From assembly GCA_003153375.1 (NCBI GenBank), contig PLYM01000225.1, positions 1 to 33,392 of the forward strand: a stretch of DNA of 33,392 bases. Direction: 5' to 3'. This document shows, one piece after another, positions 25,635-33,392 of the stretch (its first letter is position 1; each line of letters starts with the position of its first letter). Made by a program: the position numbers and the translations under genes. The stretch is from Planctomycetaceae bacterium (GTDB lineage Bacteria; Planctomycetota; Planctomycetia; Pirellulales; PALSA-1355). The notes under the pieces were generated by a model that had not been told where the DNA came from, searched no databases, and saw nothing but the letters and a program-made list of their open reading frames with translations.

Positions 25635-26449
25635 GGAGCGGCGCTTCTTCGGGGGCGCGTCAGCTGTTCCACCGTGATCTTCGCGGGCGGAAGTTCGCGA
25701 ACCTCGTCGTCCCGAATCGTGATGGGCAATTTCTTTTCCACGTAACCGACGACTTCCTGCCAGATCGTCAACTCGTGATCGCCCACCGGCAAGTTTTCGA
25801 GCTTAAAGGAACCGTCGGCCGCGGTCATAACCGCGTAGGGGTGGTCCACGACGAGCCAATAGGACGCGGCGGCCGGTTGAAAGTTGCTCAACAGCCTGAG
25901 GGGAAAAGGCTCTCGCTTCTGCGGCGTCCATTCGGCCGGCTTGTCGGGTGTCACAAGCCGATTGAACGGCTCGTTCATCACCGTGTCGTTATAAAAATTC
26001 GCCGGTCCGTCGGGTGAGAGCATCCGCACCTTCTGGCCAACGTCGACAATCAACTCGCGCGGCGAGAAAATATGGTCGTGACACACGACCTCGATCGGCT
26101 TCTGCACGCGATCCGTCGGCGCAGGATGGATTCGGGCCGGCTTCTTCCTGAGATATACGAACGCGTTTTTCACGCCGAGCGTGCGGGGATCGATCGGCAA
26201 GGCATGATTCGGCACCGTGCCGGTCACGCGTGGTGTGATTCCGCGCAGGTTCTTCTGGATTCTGATCGGTGCATAGAGCTTCAAATCCTCTCGATAGCTC
26301 TTGAGAGCGGGATCGTTCAAGTCGCCCTCGAACACCACGCGGCCCGAGACGCCACCCCAACCTTGGTTCGCCGGCGCGGCTGTTTCTTGAGCAAGAACCG
26401 CTGACCAGGAAAACGCCAGCACAAGCAACCAAGCCAGGCATTGGAGCAT
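25631..26449 (-). CDS. Exported cupredoxin-like protein with carboxypeptidase-regulatory-like end
   Basis: 272 residues from the ATG at 26449 (TGAGG six bases upstream; a TTG at 26461 is weaker). A signal peptide (1-20, ending AVLAQE) is followed by a beta-rich domain (30-105) with GVSGRVVFEGD and KNAFVYLRKKP. Residues 118-165 resemble the cupredoxin-like part of a large planctomycete family: IEVVCHDHIFSPRELIVDVGQKV. HPYAVMTAADGSFKLENLPVG (203-223) is a carboxypeptidase-regulatory-like motif ending in LTIWQE, where relatives usually have WHE. The complete copper-ligand set is not evident, so metal binding is uncertain. The role is unknown. It converges on larC, with the two stop codons overlapping. 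Confidence 0.8.
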   Translation of the reverse strand: MLQCLAWLLVLAFSWSAVLAQETAAPANQGWGGVSGRVVFEGDLNDPALKSYREDLKLYAPIRIQKNLRGITPRVTGTVPNHALPIDPRTLGVKNAFVYLRKKPARIHPAPTDRVQKPIEVVCHDHIFSPRELIVDVGQKVRMLSPDGPANFYNDTVMNEPFNRLVTPDKPAEWTPQKREPFPLRLLSNFQPAAASYWLVVDHPYAVMTAADGSFKLENLPVGDHELTIWQEVVGYVEKKLPITIRDDEVRELPPAKITVEQLTRPRRSAAP

Positions 26450-26531
26450 GGGAAACCTCAATCGCTGAAAGCCTGAGGATGTCGCCGAAACGCTCAGTCA
26501 GCTTCCAGTATAGCCGACAGCGTCACGCGGA

Positions 26532-28619
26532 TCAGCGATTCTGCTCGGAAGTCGACCTGACCAGAGCCCGCCATTGGGCCACGGACTCCTCCTTGCCAAA
26601 CACCGGCTCCTGGCAGGCGAAGTGTTCGCAGACGAACACGGTGGGTTCTGCGCTACCGACGTCTTTGCCGGCGAACAGTAGAGCCAAGGCCTTCGACTCC
26701 TCGGCTATCCGATCGGCTCGGCGGCATGCCAGCAGCTTGTTGGGCACGAAACGATGCCGCAGATCGGCCAACGCAGCAGCTGTCTCGGCCTGCCGCACAT
26801 CGCCCACGACCACGATCTCGGGCGTCGGCCCCAGAAAGAAATCCAGCGCCAGCAGCATTTGGCCGGTGCCGCGTGGTGCCTGCTGCATCAGCGCCACGGC
26901 TGCCCGTAGAGTGCTTTCGGCCGTGCTCAGATAATCGTCTCGGCCCGTCAGCTTTCCCAATCGCAACAGCACCATCGCGGCCATCGAGTTGCCGCTGGGC
27001 ACGGCGTTGTCGTACAGATCCTTGGGCCGCGTGATCAGCGTCTCGTGGTCGCTGGCGGTGAAAAAGAATCCGCCCAGGGCAGGGTCGTGGAACAATTCGA
27101 GCATTTGATCGGTCAATTCGGTCGCCGCATCAATCCAGCGCTCGTCGAAATCGGCTTCGTAGAGGCTGACCAAGGCGTTAGCCAGACACGAATAGTCGTC
27201 GAGATAGGCGGCCAGCTTGGCCTTGCCTTGTCGCCACGAGTGCAGCAGCCGGCCATCGGCTTGCATCTGCCCCAGGATAAAATCAGCGGCCTCCGCGGCG
27301 GCGGCCAGATAGCGCGGCTCGTCGAGCACGCCGGCGGCCTGGGCCAGGGCGTCGATCATCAATCCGTTCCAGGCCACCAGCACCTTATCGTCGAGCGCCG
27401 GATGCACGCGTCGTTCGCGCTCGGCAAGCAACTTGGCCCGACCGTCGCCCAATTCGCGCGCCAGCTCGCCGGTGTCGCGCCCCAACACCTGGGCGCACTG
27501 GGCCAGGGTTTTAGGACGATTCAGAATGCTCTGCCCATGCTCGAAATTGCCCTCGGGCGTGACGTCGTACACATAGCTGAACGTACGTGCCGCCGCCGCG
27601 CCCAGAATCGCTTCGATTTCCCCGGGAGTCCAGACGAAGAACTTGCCCTCTTCCCCCTCGCTGTCGGCGTCCTGCGTGCTATAGAACCCGCCGGCGGGGT
27701 CCGTCATTTCGCGCAGCACATAGTCGCAAATTTCGCGCGCCACGTGGGCGTGTTCGGCATCGCCCGTGATGCAATAGGCATCCAGATAACAAGGAACCAA
27801 CAGCGCGTTGTCGTAGAGCATCTTCTCGAAGTGCGGCACGAGCCACCGCTCGTCGACCGAATAGCGATGAAAGCCTCCGCCAAGCTGATCGTAAATGCCG
27901 CCGGCCGCCATGCGGTCGAGCGTCATCGTCAGCATGTGCAACAGGTCGTCGCCGCCGCTTCGGTGCCAACGGTGCGCGAGCAATCGCAGGTCCATCGGAT
28001 GCGGAAACTTCGGAGCCTCGCCAAAACCGCCGTAGGTCCGATCAAACGATCGCGAGAGCGCGGAGGCCGCATGATCCAGCAGGCCCGACTGCAATTCGCC
28101 GTGCTCCAATTGCGGCGCGGCGATCTGCTCCATGTGTTCGGTGAGCGATTCGGCCTGATCGAGCGCCTGCTGCCGGCGATTCTTCCAGGCGTCGGCGATG
28201 GCCGCCAAGACCTGGTCGAAGCCCGGCATGCCGCCGCGCGCGGTCGGAGGCCAATAGGTGCCCCCATAGAACGGTTTCAGATCGGTCGTCAGGAAGACCG
28301 ACATCGGCCAACCGCCGCGCCCGGTCATCAACTGCACCGCGTTCATGTAGATCTGATCCAGATCGGGCCGCTCCTCGCGGTCGACCTTGATCGCAATGAA
28401 ACCCTCGTTGAGCAGCCCGGCAATCCGTTCATCCTCAAAACTCTCGTGCTCCATCACGTGACACCAGTGACAAGCCGAGTAGCCAATCGAAAGAAAGATC
28501 GGCTTATCCTGACTGCGCGCCAGCCCCAGTGCCTCCTCCCCCCACGGATACCAGGCCACCGGATTCCCGGCATGGCCCAGCAAGTAGGGACTGGTCTCGT
28601 TGGCAAGGCGGTTGGACAT
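26532..28619 (-). CDS. DUF255 thioredoxin-domain protein (YyaL/SPATA20 family)
   Basis: 695 residues, full length for this family. The N-terminal thioredoxin-like domain begins [25 protein letters not shown] and carries the CxxC site Cys50-His-Trp-Cys53 in [37 protein letters not shown], also strongly conserved, follows. The rest is a six-hairpin alpha/alpha-toroid with glycosidase-like motifs ([32 protein letters not shown]). The family is widespread, and its function is still unclear despite annotation as a cellobiose epimerase or thioredoxin relative. No signal peptide is seen. The ATG at 28619 lacks a ribosome-binding site: the bases before it are CCCCTTCCTC, the end of a pyrimidine-rich repeat. 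Confidence 0.93.
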   Translation of the reverse strand: MSNRLANETSPYLLGHAGNPVAWYPWGEEALGLARSQDKPIFLSIGYSACHWCHVMEHESFEDERIAGLLNEGFIAIKVDREERPDLDQIYMNAVQLMTGRGGWPMSVFLTTDLKPFYGGTYWPPTARGGMPGFDQVLAAIADAWKNRRQQALDQAESLTEHMEQIAAPQLEHGELQSGLLDHAASALSRSFDRTYGGFGEAPKFPHPMDLRLLAHRWHRSGGDDLLHMLTMTLDRMAAGGIYDQLGGGFHRYSVDERWLVPHFEKMLYDNALLVPCYLDAYCITGDAEHAHVAREICDYVLREMTDPAGGFYSTQDADSEGEEGKFFVWTPGEIEAILGAAAARTFSYVYDVTPEGNFEHGQSILNRPKTLAQCAQVLGRDTGELARELGDGRAKLLAERERRVHPALDDKVLVAWNGLMIDALAQAAGVLDEPRYLAAAAEAADFILGQMQADGRLLHSWRQGKAKLAAYLDDYSCLANALVSLYEADFDERWIDAATELTDQMLELFHDPALGGFFFTASDHETLITRPKDLYDNAVPSGNSMAAMVLLRLGKLTGRDDYLSTAESTLRAAVALMQQAPRGTGQMLLALDFFLGPTPEIVVVGDVRQAETAAALADLRHRFVPNKLLACRRADRIAEESKALALLFAGKDVGSAEPTVFVCEHFACQEPVFGKEESVAQWRALVRSTSEQNR

Positions 28620-28625
28620 GAGGAA

Positions 28626-28718
28626 GGGGTTAGGGATTGGGGTTCAGGGATTGGGGTTTAGGGACTAACGGGCGTGAATAGCCTTTTCCCTAATCCCTAA
28701 CCCCCATCCCCTAACCCC
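28626..28718. repeat. Telomere-like G-tract/C-tract inverted array
   Basis: On the + strand, G-runs at 28626-28629, 28633-28635, 28639-28642, 28647-28649, 28653-28656, 28661-28663 and 28670-28672 are spaced by 3-4 bases, giving GGGGTTAGGGATTGGGG and similar. C-runs at 28688-28690, 28695-28697, 28701-28705, 28708-28711 and 28715-28718 form the mirror array (CCCTAATCCCTAACCCCC). The two halves can pair as a long imperfect hairpin, and each fits a G-quadruplex pattern on one strand. The array fills the gap between panB and the DUF255 gene, both read leftward. Confidence 0.85.
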
Positions 28719-29518
28719 TACTTAAACGTTTGTTCCGGAGTGGGAAATTTGCTGCTGCGGACGTCGTCGCGGAAGCGGGTGACGGCGTCCGTGATGGTGT
28801 GCTGCAGATCGGCGTAAGCTTTGACGAAGCGCGGGACGTAGCCACTGGTCAGGCCGAGCAGATCGTTCGTGACCAGGATCTGTCCGTCGCACCCGCCGCC
28901 GGCGCCGATGCCGATGGTCGGTATTTGCAACTGGGCCGTGATCTTCGCAGCCAAGGGAGCCGGTATGCACTCGAGCACGACGGCAAACGCGCCGGCCTGC
29001 TCGGCGGCCGCGGCATCGGCCAGCAACTTGTCCTCATCGCGCTGCACCTTGTAGCCGCCCAGTTGGTGCACGCTTTGGGGCCGCAGCCCGCAATGCGCCA
29101 TCACCGGAATGCCTGCCGACACGAGCCCGGCGATGACCTCGGCCTGATCGGTGCCCCCTTCCAGCTTCACGGCCTGGCAGCGGGTTTCCTTGAGGATGCG
29201 GCCGGCGTTGTCGATGGCCTTCCAGACGCCCAAGTGAAAACTCGGAAAGGGCATGTCGACCACGACCAGGGCATGGTGTACCGCGCGACCGACCATCTCG
29301 GCGTGATAAATCATCTCGTCCAGCGTCACCGGCAGCGTGTTGGGGTGTCCCTGCACGACCATCGACATGCTGTCGCCCACCAAGATGCCCTCGACCCCGG
29401 TGGCATCGAGCAGACCGGCCATCGTGTAATCGTAGGCCGTGAGCATCGTGATCTTCTGGCCCGCGGCTTTCATGGCCCGAAACTTCGGGATCGTCATCTG
29501 ACTCGGTTCATTCGGCAT
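28718..29518 (-). CDS. panB: 3-methyl-2-oxobutanoate hydroxymethyltransferase
   Basis: 266 residues, normal for PanB, which transfers a hydroxymethyl group from methylene-tetrahydrofolate to 2-oxoisovalerate, the first committed step of pantothenate and coenzyme A synthesis. Visible: ITMLTAYDYTMAGLLD, the metal site Asp49 in LVGDSMSMVV and Asp88 in VVVDMPFPSF, substrate residues in AVKLEGG (116-122), the catalytic Glu in VLECIPAPLA, and GIGAGGGCDGQILVTNDLLGL. I chose the ATG at 29518; the frame runs to 29563, and an ATG at 29497 is also possible. No other pantothenate gene is nearby. Its stop codon (TAG, 28718-28720) touches the G/C-tract repeat. Confidence 0.95.
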   Translation of the reverse strand: MPNEPSQMTIPKFRAMKAAGQKITMLTAYDYTMAGLLDATGVEGILVGDSMSMVVQGHPNTLPVTLDEMIYHAEMVGRAVHHALVVVDMPFPSFHLGVWKAIDNAGRILKETRCQAVKLEGGTDQAEVIAGLVSAGIPVMAHCGLRPQSVHQLGGYKVQRDEDKLLADAAAAEQAGAFAVVLECIPAPLAAKITAQLQIPTIGIGAGGGCDGQILVTNDLLGLTSGYVPRFVKAYADLQHTITDAVTRFRDDVRSSKFPTPEQTFK

Positions 29519-29805
29519 CGGAGAAGGCGCCCTCGGTCGAATCGAAAAAAAGTCGCACGCCAAGCGGCATTGTTACCCTCAAGGCTCCGCGAGGCAACTT
29601 GAGCCCGCCGGCAGCAAAGGAGGCAACGGCTCACGAAAAATGCCTTGTCCCGGCCCATTTCCCGGCATCCGGCCAGGGGTTTGCGGGCCAGCACTCCATT
29701 TCCCTCAGCCCGTCGACAAGGTATCTTAAACACAGGGAACAGGTTCGGCCACCGCGATCGCTTGTGCCGGTGTGCCCGAATTGGACAAAGGCGGAGGAGC
29801 ACCAC

Positions 29806-30636
29806 ATGCGCTTCGAGTCTTTTTTGACGCATGGACGGTCCGCGGACGGGCCGATTCTCACGGTCTGGCAGCGCGTCGGCGTCGGCACGGGCCGCAGGGT
29901 CTGGCAGGCTTCGTTGATCGGCCTGACGGTGTGGTCGGCCGCTGCCCACGCTCAGGCTCAGTTTCAGCCGCCGCAGAACGCGCGCGAGTATGAAGACACC
30001 GGCACGCTCGAAGGCGTGCAGGACCACTACGTCAAGTTCCGCGACTCGAAGAACGACGCCTGGGTGCTGGAGACCGGTGACCACACGACCGTCGAAGTAA
30101 CCGGCGAGGCCGAGCGCGATTATCTCCACTCGCCGGCGTTGCACGTGCAGTTCACCGGCCAGGTCGACAAGAAGGGCACGCTGCAGAAGGCGATCGAGGA
30201 AGTCAAGATCTGTGCCGACGAAGGCAAGGCGGCTCAAGGCGTGTTCCAGCCCGGCGAAGGCGACGCGCCCGATAAACCGGTGCGCGGCAACATGGCGGGC
30301 AAGTTTGTCTTCAAGGGCCGGCTGGTCAGCTTCAAGGATGGCCAGTTGACCATTATGGCCGGCAGTCGCAAGATCACGGGCAAGGTCAGCGACGGCGTGG
30401 CCGTGACCGTAAATCTCGACGACCCGAATCTGGCCGAGGCCGGCGACACGGTCAAGGTGAAAGCCTGGTACTACGACAAGGGCCGCCCGGTGACAGCGCT
30501 CAACCAACCGGGGCAAGCGATGGCCGAAGAGATCAAGATCACGCTGGCCAAGCCGTTGGCCTTCACCGGCAAGAAGCCGCGGACGACCGAGAAGCCCGCC
30601 AAGGCGACGGCCAAGTCGGGCCGCCTTTCGAAATAA
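29806..30636 (+). CDS. Exported protein of two similar beta domains, function unknown
   Basis: 276 residues. The start is firm: GGAGGAG lies about eight bases before the ATG. A long N-terminal lead (about 50 residues) ends in a hydrophobic signal segment WQASLIGLTVWSAAAHAQAQ. Two related beta-rich units follow, at about 63-140 (TGTLEGVQDHYVKFRDSKND) and 165-260 (KFVFKGRLVSFKDGQLTIMA). Each closes with a Lys/Glu-rich strand (AIEEVKICA; AEEIKITLAKPL). The tail is basic (KKPRTTEKPAKATAKSGRLSK). It looks like an exported small-barrel protein of a planctomycete-specific type; I cannot name a function. The 287-bp gap before it holds no gene that I can support. Confidence 0.8.
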   Translation: MRFESFLTHGRSADGPILTVWQRVGVGTGRRVWQASLIGLTVWSAAAHAQAQFQPPQNAREYEDTGTLEGVQDHYVKFRDSKNDAWVLETGDHTTVEVTGEAERDYLHSPALHVQFTGQVDKKGTLQKAIEEVKICADEGKAAQGVFQPGEGDAPDKPVRGNMAGKFVFKGRLVSFKDGQLTIMAGSRKITGKVSDGVAVTVNLDDPNLAEAGDTVKVKAWYYDKGRPVTALNQPGQAMAEEIKITLAKPLAFTGKKPRTTEKPAKATAKSGRLSK

Positions 30637-30696
30637 CGGCGCCCGCCAGCAGGGATGTCGGCCGCAACCAAGACGGCGGCAACCAGGCGGCGCGGT

Positions 30697-30972
30697 CTAG
30701 ATGCCAATCTCGGCCAGCGCGTCGACGATGCCACCCAGCGCGGCCGCCAGCTTGGGGTGCGATTGCTCGTACTTGTGAACGGAGTCGCCGAGACGCCGCA
30801 TCAACGAGCCGTGCTCTTCGCCTCGTAGCGGCGGACCATCGAGTGCCGTGCGAGCGGCTCCCATCATGGCTTCCAGGTTCTTGGCGAACTGGGGATCGCG
30901 CCGGCGGACTTCGTCGAGTTGCCCTTGAACCTGGTCCAGGGCTTCCCGCAACTTCTCTCGCTCGTCGGGCAT
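30697..30972 (-). CDS. DUF4404 family protein
   Basis: 91 residues. The ATG at 30972 has GGGGGAGAG about seven bases upstream, so the longer open frame back to 31161 is rejected. The product is helical and charged: MPDEREKLREALDQVQGQLDEVRRRDP, a spacer, then RRLGDSVHKYEQSHPKLAAALGGIVDALAEIGI. The HP-x-L-x-x-x-L-x-x-x-x-D-x-L-x-x-x-GI ending is the DUF4404 hallmark. It is a small cytoplasmic protein, probably a coiled-coil dimer, with no known function. It lies between two exported-protein genes and seems to be its own unit. Confidence 0.85.
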   Translation of the reverse strand: MPDEREKLREALDQVQGQLDEVRRRDPQFAKNLEAMMGAARTALDGPPLRGEEHGSLMRRLGDSVHKYEQSHPKLAAALGGIVDALAEIGI

Positions 30973-31099
30973 GAAATCGCTCTCCCCCAAGTTGACTGAT
31001 AGCTCCGCCTTGCGCCGCCAGTGCGCATTGTACCCGGTAAGCGGAACTCGCAAGGGGTTCGCTGGGCAATCCGGCCACCCGGCGACTGCGCGCGAGCGC

Positions 31100-31149
31100 A
31101 AAAAAAACCGCGGTGTCCGGCAACCCCCAGGGGCTACCGAACACCGCGG
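31100..31149 (-). terminator. Intrinsic terminator of the first CARDB-like gene
   Basis: Read leftward: CCGCGGTGTTCGG (31149-31137), a G/C-rich loop region that can pair further (CCCC/GGGG), CCGGACACCGCGG (31120-31108), then eight U (31107-31100). Twelve of thirteen stem bases pair. It begins about 30 bases after the stop codon at 31180. Confidence 0.9.
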
Positions 31150-31179
31150 CACGCTACTCATCAGACAGACAAGACTCGC

Positions 31180-32364
31180 TTAGCGGGCGTCGCGGTCGAC
31201 CACCACGACGTTGTTGGCCTTGTCGGTCTCTTCGATCGAGTTATCCGTATCGACGGCCACCATCAGCTTGTCGAAGGCCGCGGGCTGATCCGTCGAGACA
31301 CTCACGATCTGCATCGCGGCGAGCGGCAGTCGCAAGGTCACCTGCCGCGATTGGCCAACCGCCATTCCGGCCACGTCAATCGTGGCTTGGGCTCCATCGG
31401 CCACTTTGCCTTCCAGGGCGGCGTACATTCCGACCCGGAAGGGACCGGCCGCCGCGGTGCCTTGGTTGCGGAAGGTCACGCTGTAGGCCGGACCGGCGAC
31501 CAGCGTCGCGGGCTGGACCATGCGGACATCTTCGACCACCAGGTCAGCCATTCCGGTCGCTTGAGCCATGGCCGGGGCCATCACCGGGGCCGGTGCGTCG
31601 GCGAAGCCAGCGTCGCCGCCGCCACCGCCACCGAATCCGCCGCCACCGAAGCCACCGAGCAGGCCGCCCAATCCACCGCCGAGCCCGCCGCCACCGCCTT
31701 GGTTGATCGTGGTGTTGTTGGTCGTGGTGTTGCCATTGTTGTTGCCGGTGTTGCTGGTGTTGCCCACGTTGCCCGTGCCGTTGCCGGTCGAGCTCGTGTT
31801 GCCGTTGCCGTTGCCGTTGGCCGTGCCGCCGGTCGTGGTGCCCGTACCCGTCGTGCCGGTACCTTTCGTCGTACCGGTGCCCGTCGTACCCGTGCCCTTG
31901 GTGCCCGTGCCGGTCGTGGTGGTGGTGTTGCCGTTGGCGTTGCCGGTGTTGCTCGTGTTACCCGTGTTGCCAATGCCGTTGCCGGTTTGGCTCTTGTTGC
32001 CGTTGCCATTCAGGATGCCGCCGTTGCCATTGCTGGCCAGCTGCGTCTGCTTTTGGCTGCCGAGCTGCTTCTTGGACGACGTCTGGCTGAACAGAGACAG
32101 GGGGGTCGAGGCCGTCTTGCTCGATTTTTGGGTGAACTTCTGGGCGAAGCTGCCATTGCTGAGCTTGCTGCTCTGCATCTTGACGCTTTGAATCTTGTTG
32201 TTTTGCATCTTCTGGACAGGTTGACTCATCTGGCGGGGAGCACTGCTACTGTGGGCATGAGAGTGGCTCATTCCGCCCTTGGCAAAAGCCGCCTGGGGGG
32301 CCAACATGCCGAGGACTGCCACAACCGCGAGTTTCTTCTGCAATTGGTTCATGAAAGAGGCCAT
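31180..32364 (-). CDS. Exported Gly/Asn/Thr-rich protein with C-terminal CARDB-like domain
   Basis: 394 residues from the ATG at 32364; ATG 32352 and GTG 32373 are alternatives. A signal peptide (ending PQAAFAKGG) is followed by a Ser/Gln/Lys-rich segment (about 35-110). A long low-complexity region (about 115-260) is built from GNGNT, TGTGT and NTSNTGN units, then a run of Gly. The last 130 residues form a CARDB-like adhesion fold: ADLVVEDVRMVQPATLVAG, TFRNQGTAAAGPFRVGMYA and a final VDTDNSIEETDKANNVVVVD, whose acidic spacing resembles a calcium site. This suggests a surface or extracellular protein. A paralogue lies directly upstream. A strong terminator follows. Confidence 0.85.
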   Translation of the reverse strand: MASFMNQLQKKLAVVAVLGMLAPQAAFAKGGMSHSHAHSSSAPRQMSQPVQKMQNNKIQSVKMQSSKLSNGSFAQKFTQKSSKTASTPLSLFSQTSSKKQLGSQKQTQLASNGNGGILNGNGNKSQTGNGIGNTGNTSNTGNANGNTTTTTGTGTKGTGTTGTGTTKGTGTTGTGTTTGGTANGNGNGNTSSTGNGTGNVGNTSNTGNNNGNTTTNNTTINQGGGGGLGGGLGGLLGGFGGGGFGGGGGGDAGFADAPAPVMAPAMAQATGMADLVVEDVRMVQPATLVAGPAYSVTFRNQGTAAAGPFRVGMYAALEGKVADGAQATIDVAGMAVGQSRQVTLRLPLAAMQIVSVSTDQPAAFDKLMVAVDTDNSIEETDKANNVVVVDRDAR

Positions 32365-32477
32365 CGTACACACTCACTTTCTTTGTTTTGGGAGGCTTTT
32401 TGGACCCGGCGGACATCGCACAGGTCTCGCTCTACCAGTCCAAGCGTGAGCGCCTCCGAAGTGTTACAAACGGGCTC

Positions 32478-32527
32478 AAAAAAAACCGCGGTGCCCGGCC
32501 ACCCCAGGGGGCAACCGAACACCGCGG
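32478..32527 (-). terminator. Intrinsic terminator of the second CARDB-like gene
   Basis: Read leftward: CCGCGGTGTTCGG (32527-32515), a G/C-rich loop, CCGGGCACCGCGG (32498-32486), then eight U (32485-32478). It begins 39 bases after the stop codon at 32566. It matches the terminator at 31100-31149 closely, including the flanking CACGCTAC. Confidence 0.9.
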
Positions 32528-32565
32528 CACGCTACGCATCAGGTTAACAAGACTCGCTTGCCGGG

Positions 32566-33392
32566 CTACCGGGCCTCCAGGGCGTCCCGGTCGACCACCG
32601 CCACGTTGTTGGTCTTGTCGGTCTCTTCGATCGAGTTATCCGTATCGACGGCCACCATCAGCTTGTCGAAAGCCGAGGGCTGGCTGGACGAAACGCTCAC
32701 GATCTGCATCGCCGCAACTGGCAGCCGCAGCGTCACTTGCCGCGATTGACCAGCCGCCAGGCCGGCCACGTCAACCGTGGCTTGGGCTCCGTCGGCCACT
32801 TTGCCTTCCAGGGCGGCGAACAGCCCCACCCGGAAGTGGCCAGCCGCTGCGGTGCCTTGGTTGCGGAGGGTCACGCTGTAGGCCGGGCCTGCAATCAGCG
32901 TCGCGGGCTGGACAGCGTGGATGTCTTCAACCACCAGGTCAGCCGATCCCGTCGCTTGGGCCAAGGCCGGAGCCGGGGGAGTCATGTCGGCCATGGCCGG
33001 GGCCATCATCGGAGCCGGTGCATCAGCGAAGCCGGCGTCGCCGCCGCCACCGCCACCGAATCCGCCGCCACCGAAGCCACCCAGACCGCCACCTAACAGC
33101 CCACCACCGATTCCGCCGCCACCACCACCTTGGTTAACCGTGGTGTTGTTGGTCGTGGTGTTGCCGTTGTTGGTGCCCGTGTTGCTGGTGTTGCCCACGT
33201 TGCCCGTGCCGTTGCCAGTCGAGCTCGTGTTGCCGTTACCGCTAGCGGTGCCACCCGTCGTGGTCCCCGTTCCCGTGCCGGTTGCGGCCGTGCCCGTGCC
33301 CTTGCCACCCGTGGTAGTGTTGCCGTTACCGTTGCCGGTATTGCTCGTGTTACCCGAGTTGCCAATCCCGTTGCCGGTTTGGCTGACGTTGC
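32566..33392 (-). CDS. Second Gly/Asn/Thr-rich CARDB-like protein, 5' end outside the window
   Basis: The frame is open to the window edge, so the signal peptide and start are missing; a GTG at 33198 lies inside the repeat region and is not the start. The visible part has GNGNT/TGTGT/NTSNTG repeats, a Gly run (GGGGGGIGGGLLGGGLGG) and a CARDB-like domain starting SADLVVEDIHAVQPATLIAG and ending VDTDNSIEETDKTNNVAVVD. It is clearly paralogous to the gene at 31180-32364 through both the repeats and the C-terminal domain, and adds a short insert (MMAPAMADMTPPAPALAQ). A role at the cell surface or outside is likely but unproven. Confidence 0.85.
   Translation of the reverse strand, partial: NVSQTGNGIGNSGNTSNTGNGNGNTTTGGKGTGTAATGTGTGTTTGGTASGNGNTSSTGNGTGNVGNTSNTGTNNGNTTTNNTTVNQGGGGGGIGGGLLGGGLGGFGGGGFGGGGGGDAGFADAPAPMMAPAMADMTPPAPALAQATGSADLVVEDIHAVQPATLIAGPAYSVTLRNQGTAAAGHFRVGLFAALEGKVADGAQATVDVAGLAAGQSRQVTLRLPVAAMQIVSVSSSQPSAFDKLMVAVDTDNSIEETDKTNNVAVVDRDALEAR

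Noticed and set aside
27045-28661. 538-residue open frame on the + strand
   Set aside because: Antisense to the DUF255 gene, whose family motifs are unmistakable; its end reads into the G-tract repeat.
31600-32050. CRISPR array or other DNA-level tandem repeat
   Set aside because: The short irregular repeats keep the reading frame and encode GNGNT/TGTGT units inside a gene with export signal and terminator; there are no fixed-length spacers.
31568-32191. Pro/Val/Leu-rich open frame on the + strand
   Set aside because: It is the complement of the Gly/Asn/Thr repeat region of the CARDB-like gene; the low complexity explains the open frame.

Overview
The window is GC-rich, densely coded bacterial DNA. 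It most likely comes from a planctomycete of the Pirellulales type. The evidence is a PSD1-type protein with two CxxCH motifs plus DUF1549/DUF1553 regions, a secreted calpain-like protease whose N-terminus carries a variant of the planctomycete LEPR-type segment, a haem-motif/alpha-toroid protein beside a SUMF1-fold protein, many exported proteins of unknown function, and G-rich palindromic repeats between genes. There is no rRNA, tRNA, transposase, integrase, phage gene or CRISPR array. This looks like ordinary chromosome rather than a mobile island. The taxonomic call is inference from gene content.

Layout. 1-2153: the end of a membrane acyltransferase-like gene faces a secreted sialidase-like gene, with a G-rich inverted repeat between them. 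2345-5959: two ABC-2 type ATPase/permease pairs meet tail to tail. 5960-7859: an 86-bp imperfect palindrome, two lipoproteins and a small hypothetical. 8085-13545: a leftward run of PSD1 protein, enolase-superfamily sugar-acid dehydratase and D-2-hydroxyacid dehydrogenase, likely one catabolic unit. 13708-16879: a PilZ-like membrane protein, the calpain-like protease and a transglutaminase-like protein. 17016-18922: SUMF1-fold protein and haem-motif/alpha-toroid protein, apparently one operon. 19174-21684: an exported double heavy-metal-associated domain protein and a large exported protein that looks like a glycosidase but that I cannot place in a family. 22039-24340: MarR regulator, dCTPase/MazG-like enzyme coupled to a degenerate receiver protein, and a small membrane protein with a probable leaderless transcript. 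24471-29518: larC, a cupredoxin-like exported protein, a DUF255 thioredoxin-like protein and panB, with a telomere-like G-tract/C-tract inverted array in the last gap. 29806-33392: an exported two-domain protein, a DUF4404 protein, and two tandem paralogues with Gly/Asn/Thr-rich middles and CARDB-like ends, each with a near-identical intrinsic terminator. The second paralogue runs off the window.

The least explained items are the three structured intergenic elements (905-965, 6023-6108, 28626-28718), the tandem CARDB paralogues, the degenerate receiver/dCTPase pair, the leaderless small gene, and the PSD1-dehydratase-dehydrogenase unit. I see no complete defence system or other clearly new multigene machine.
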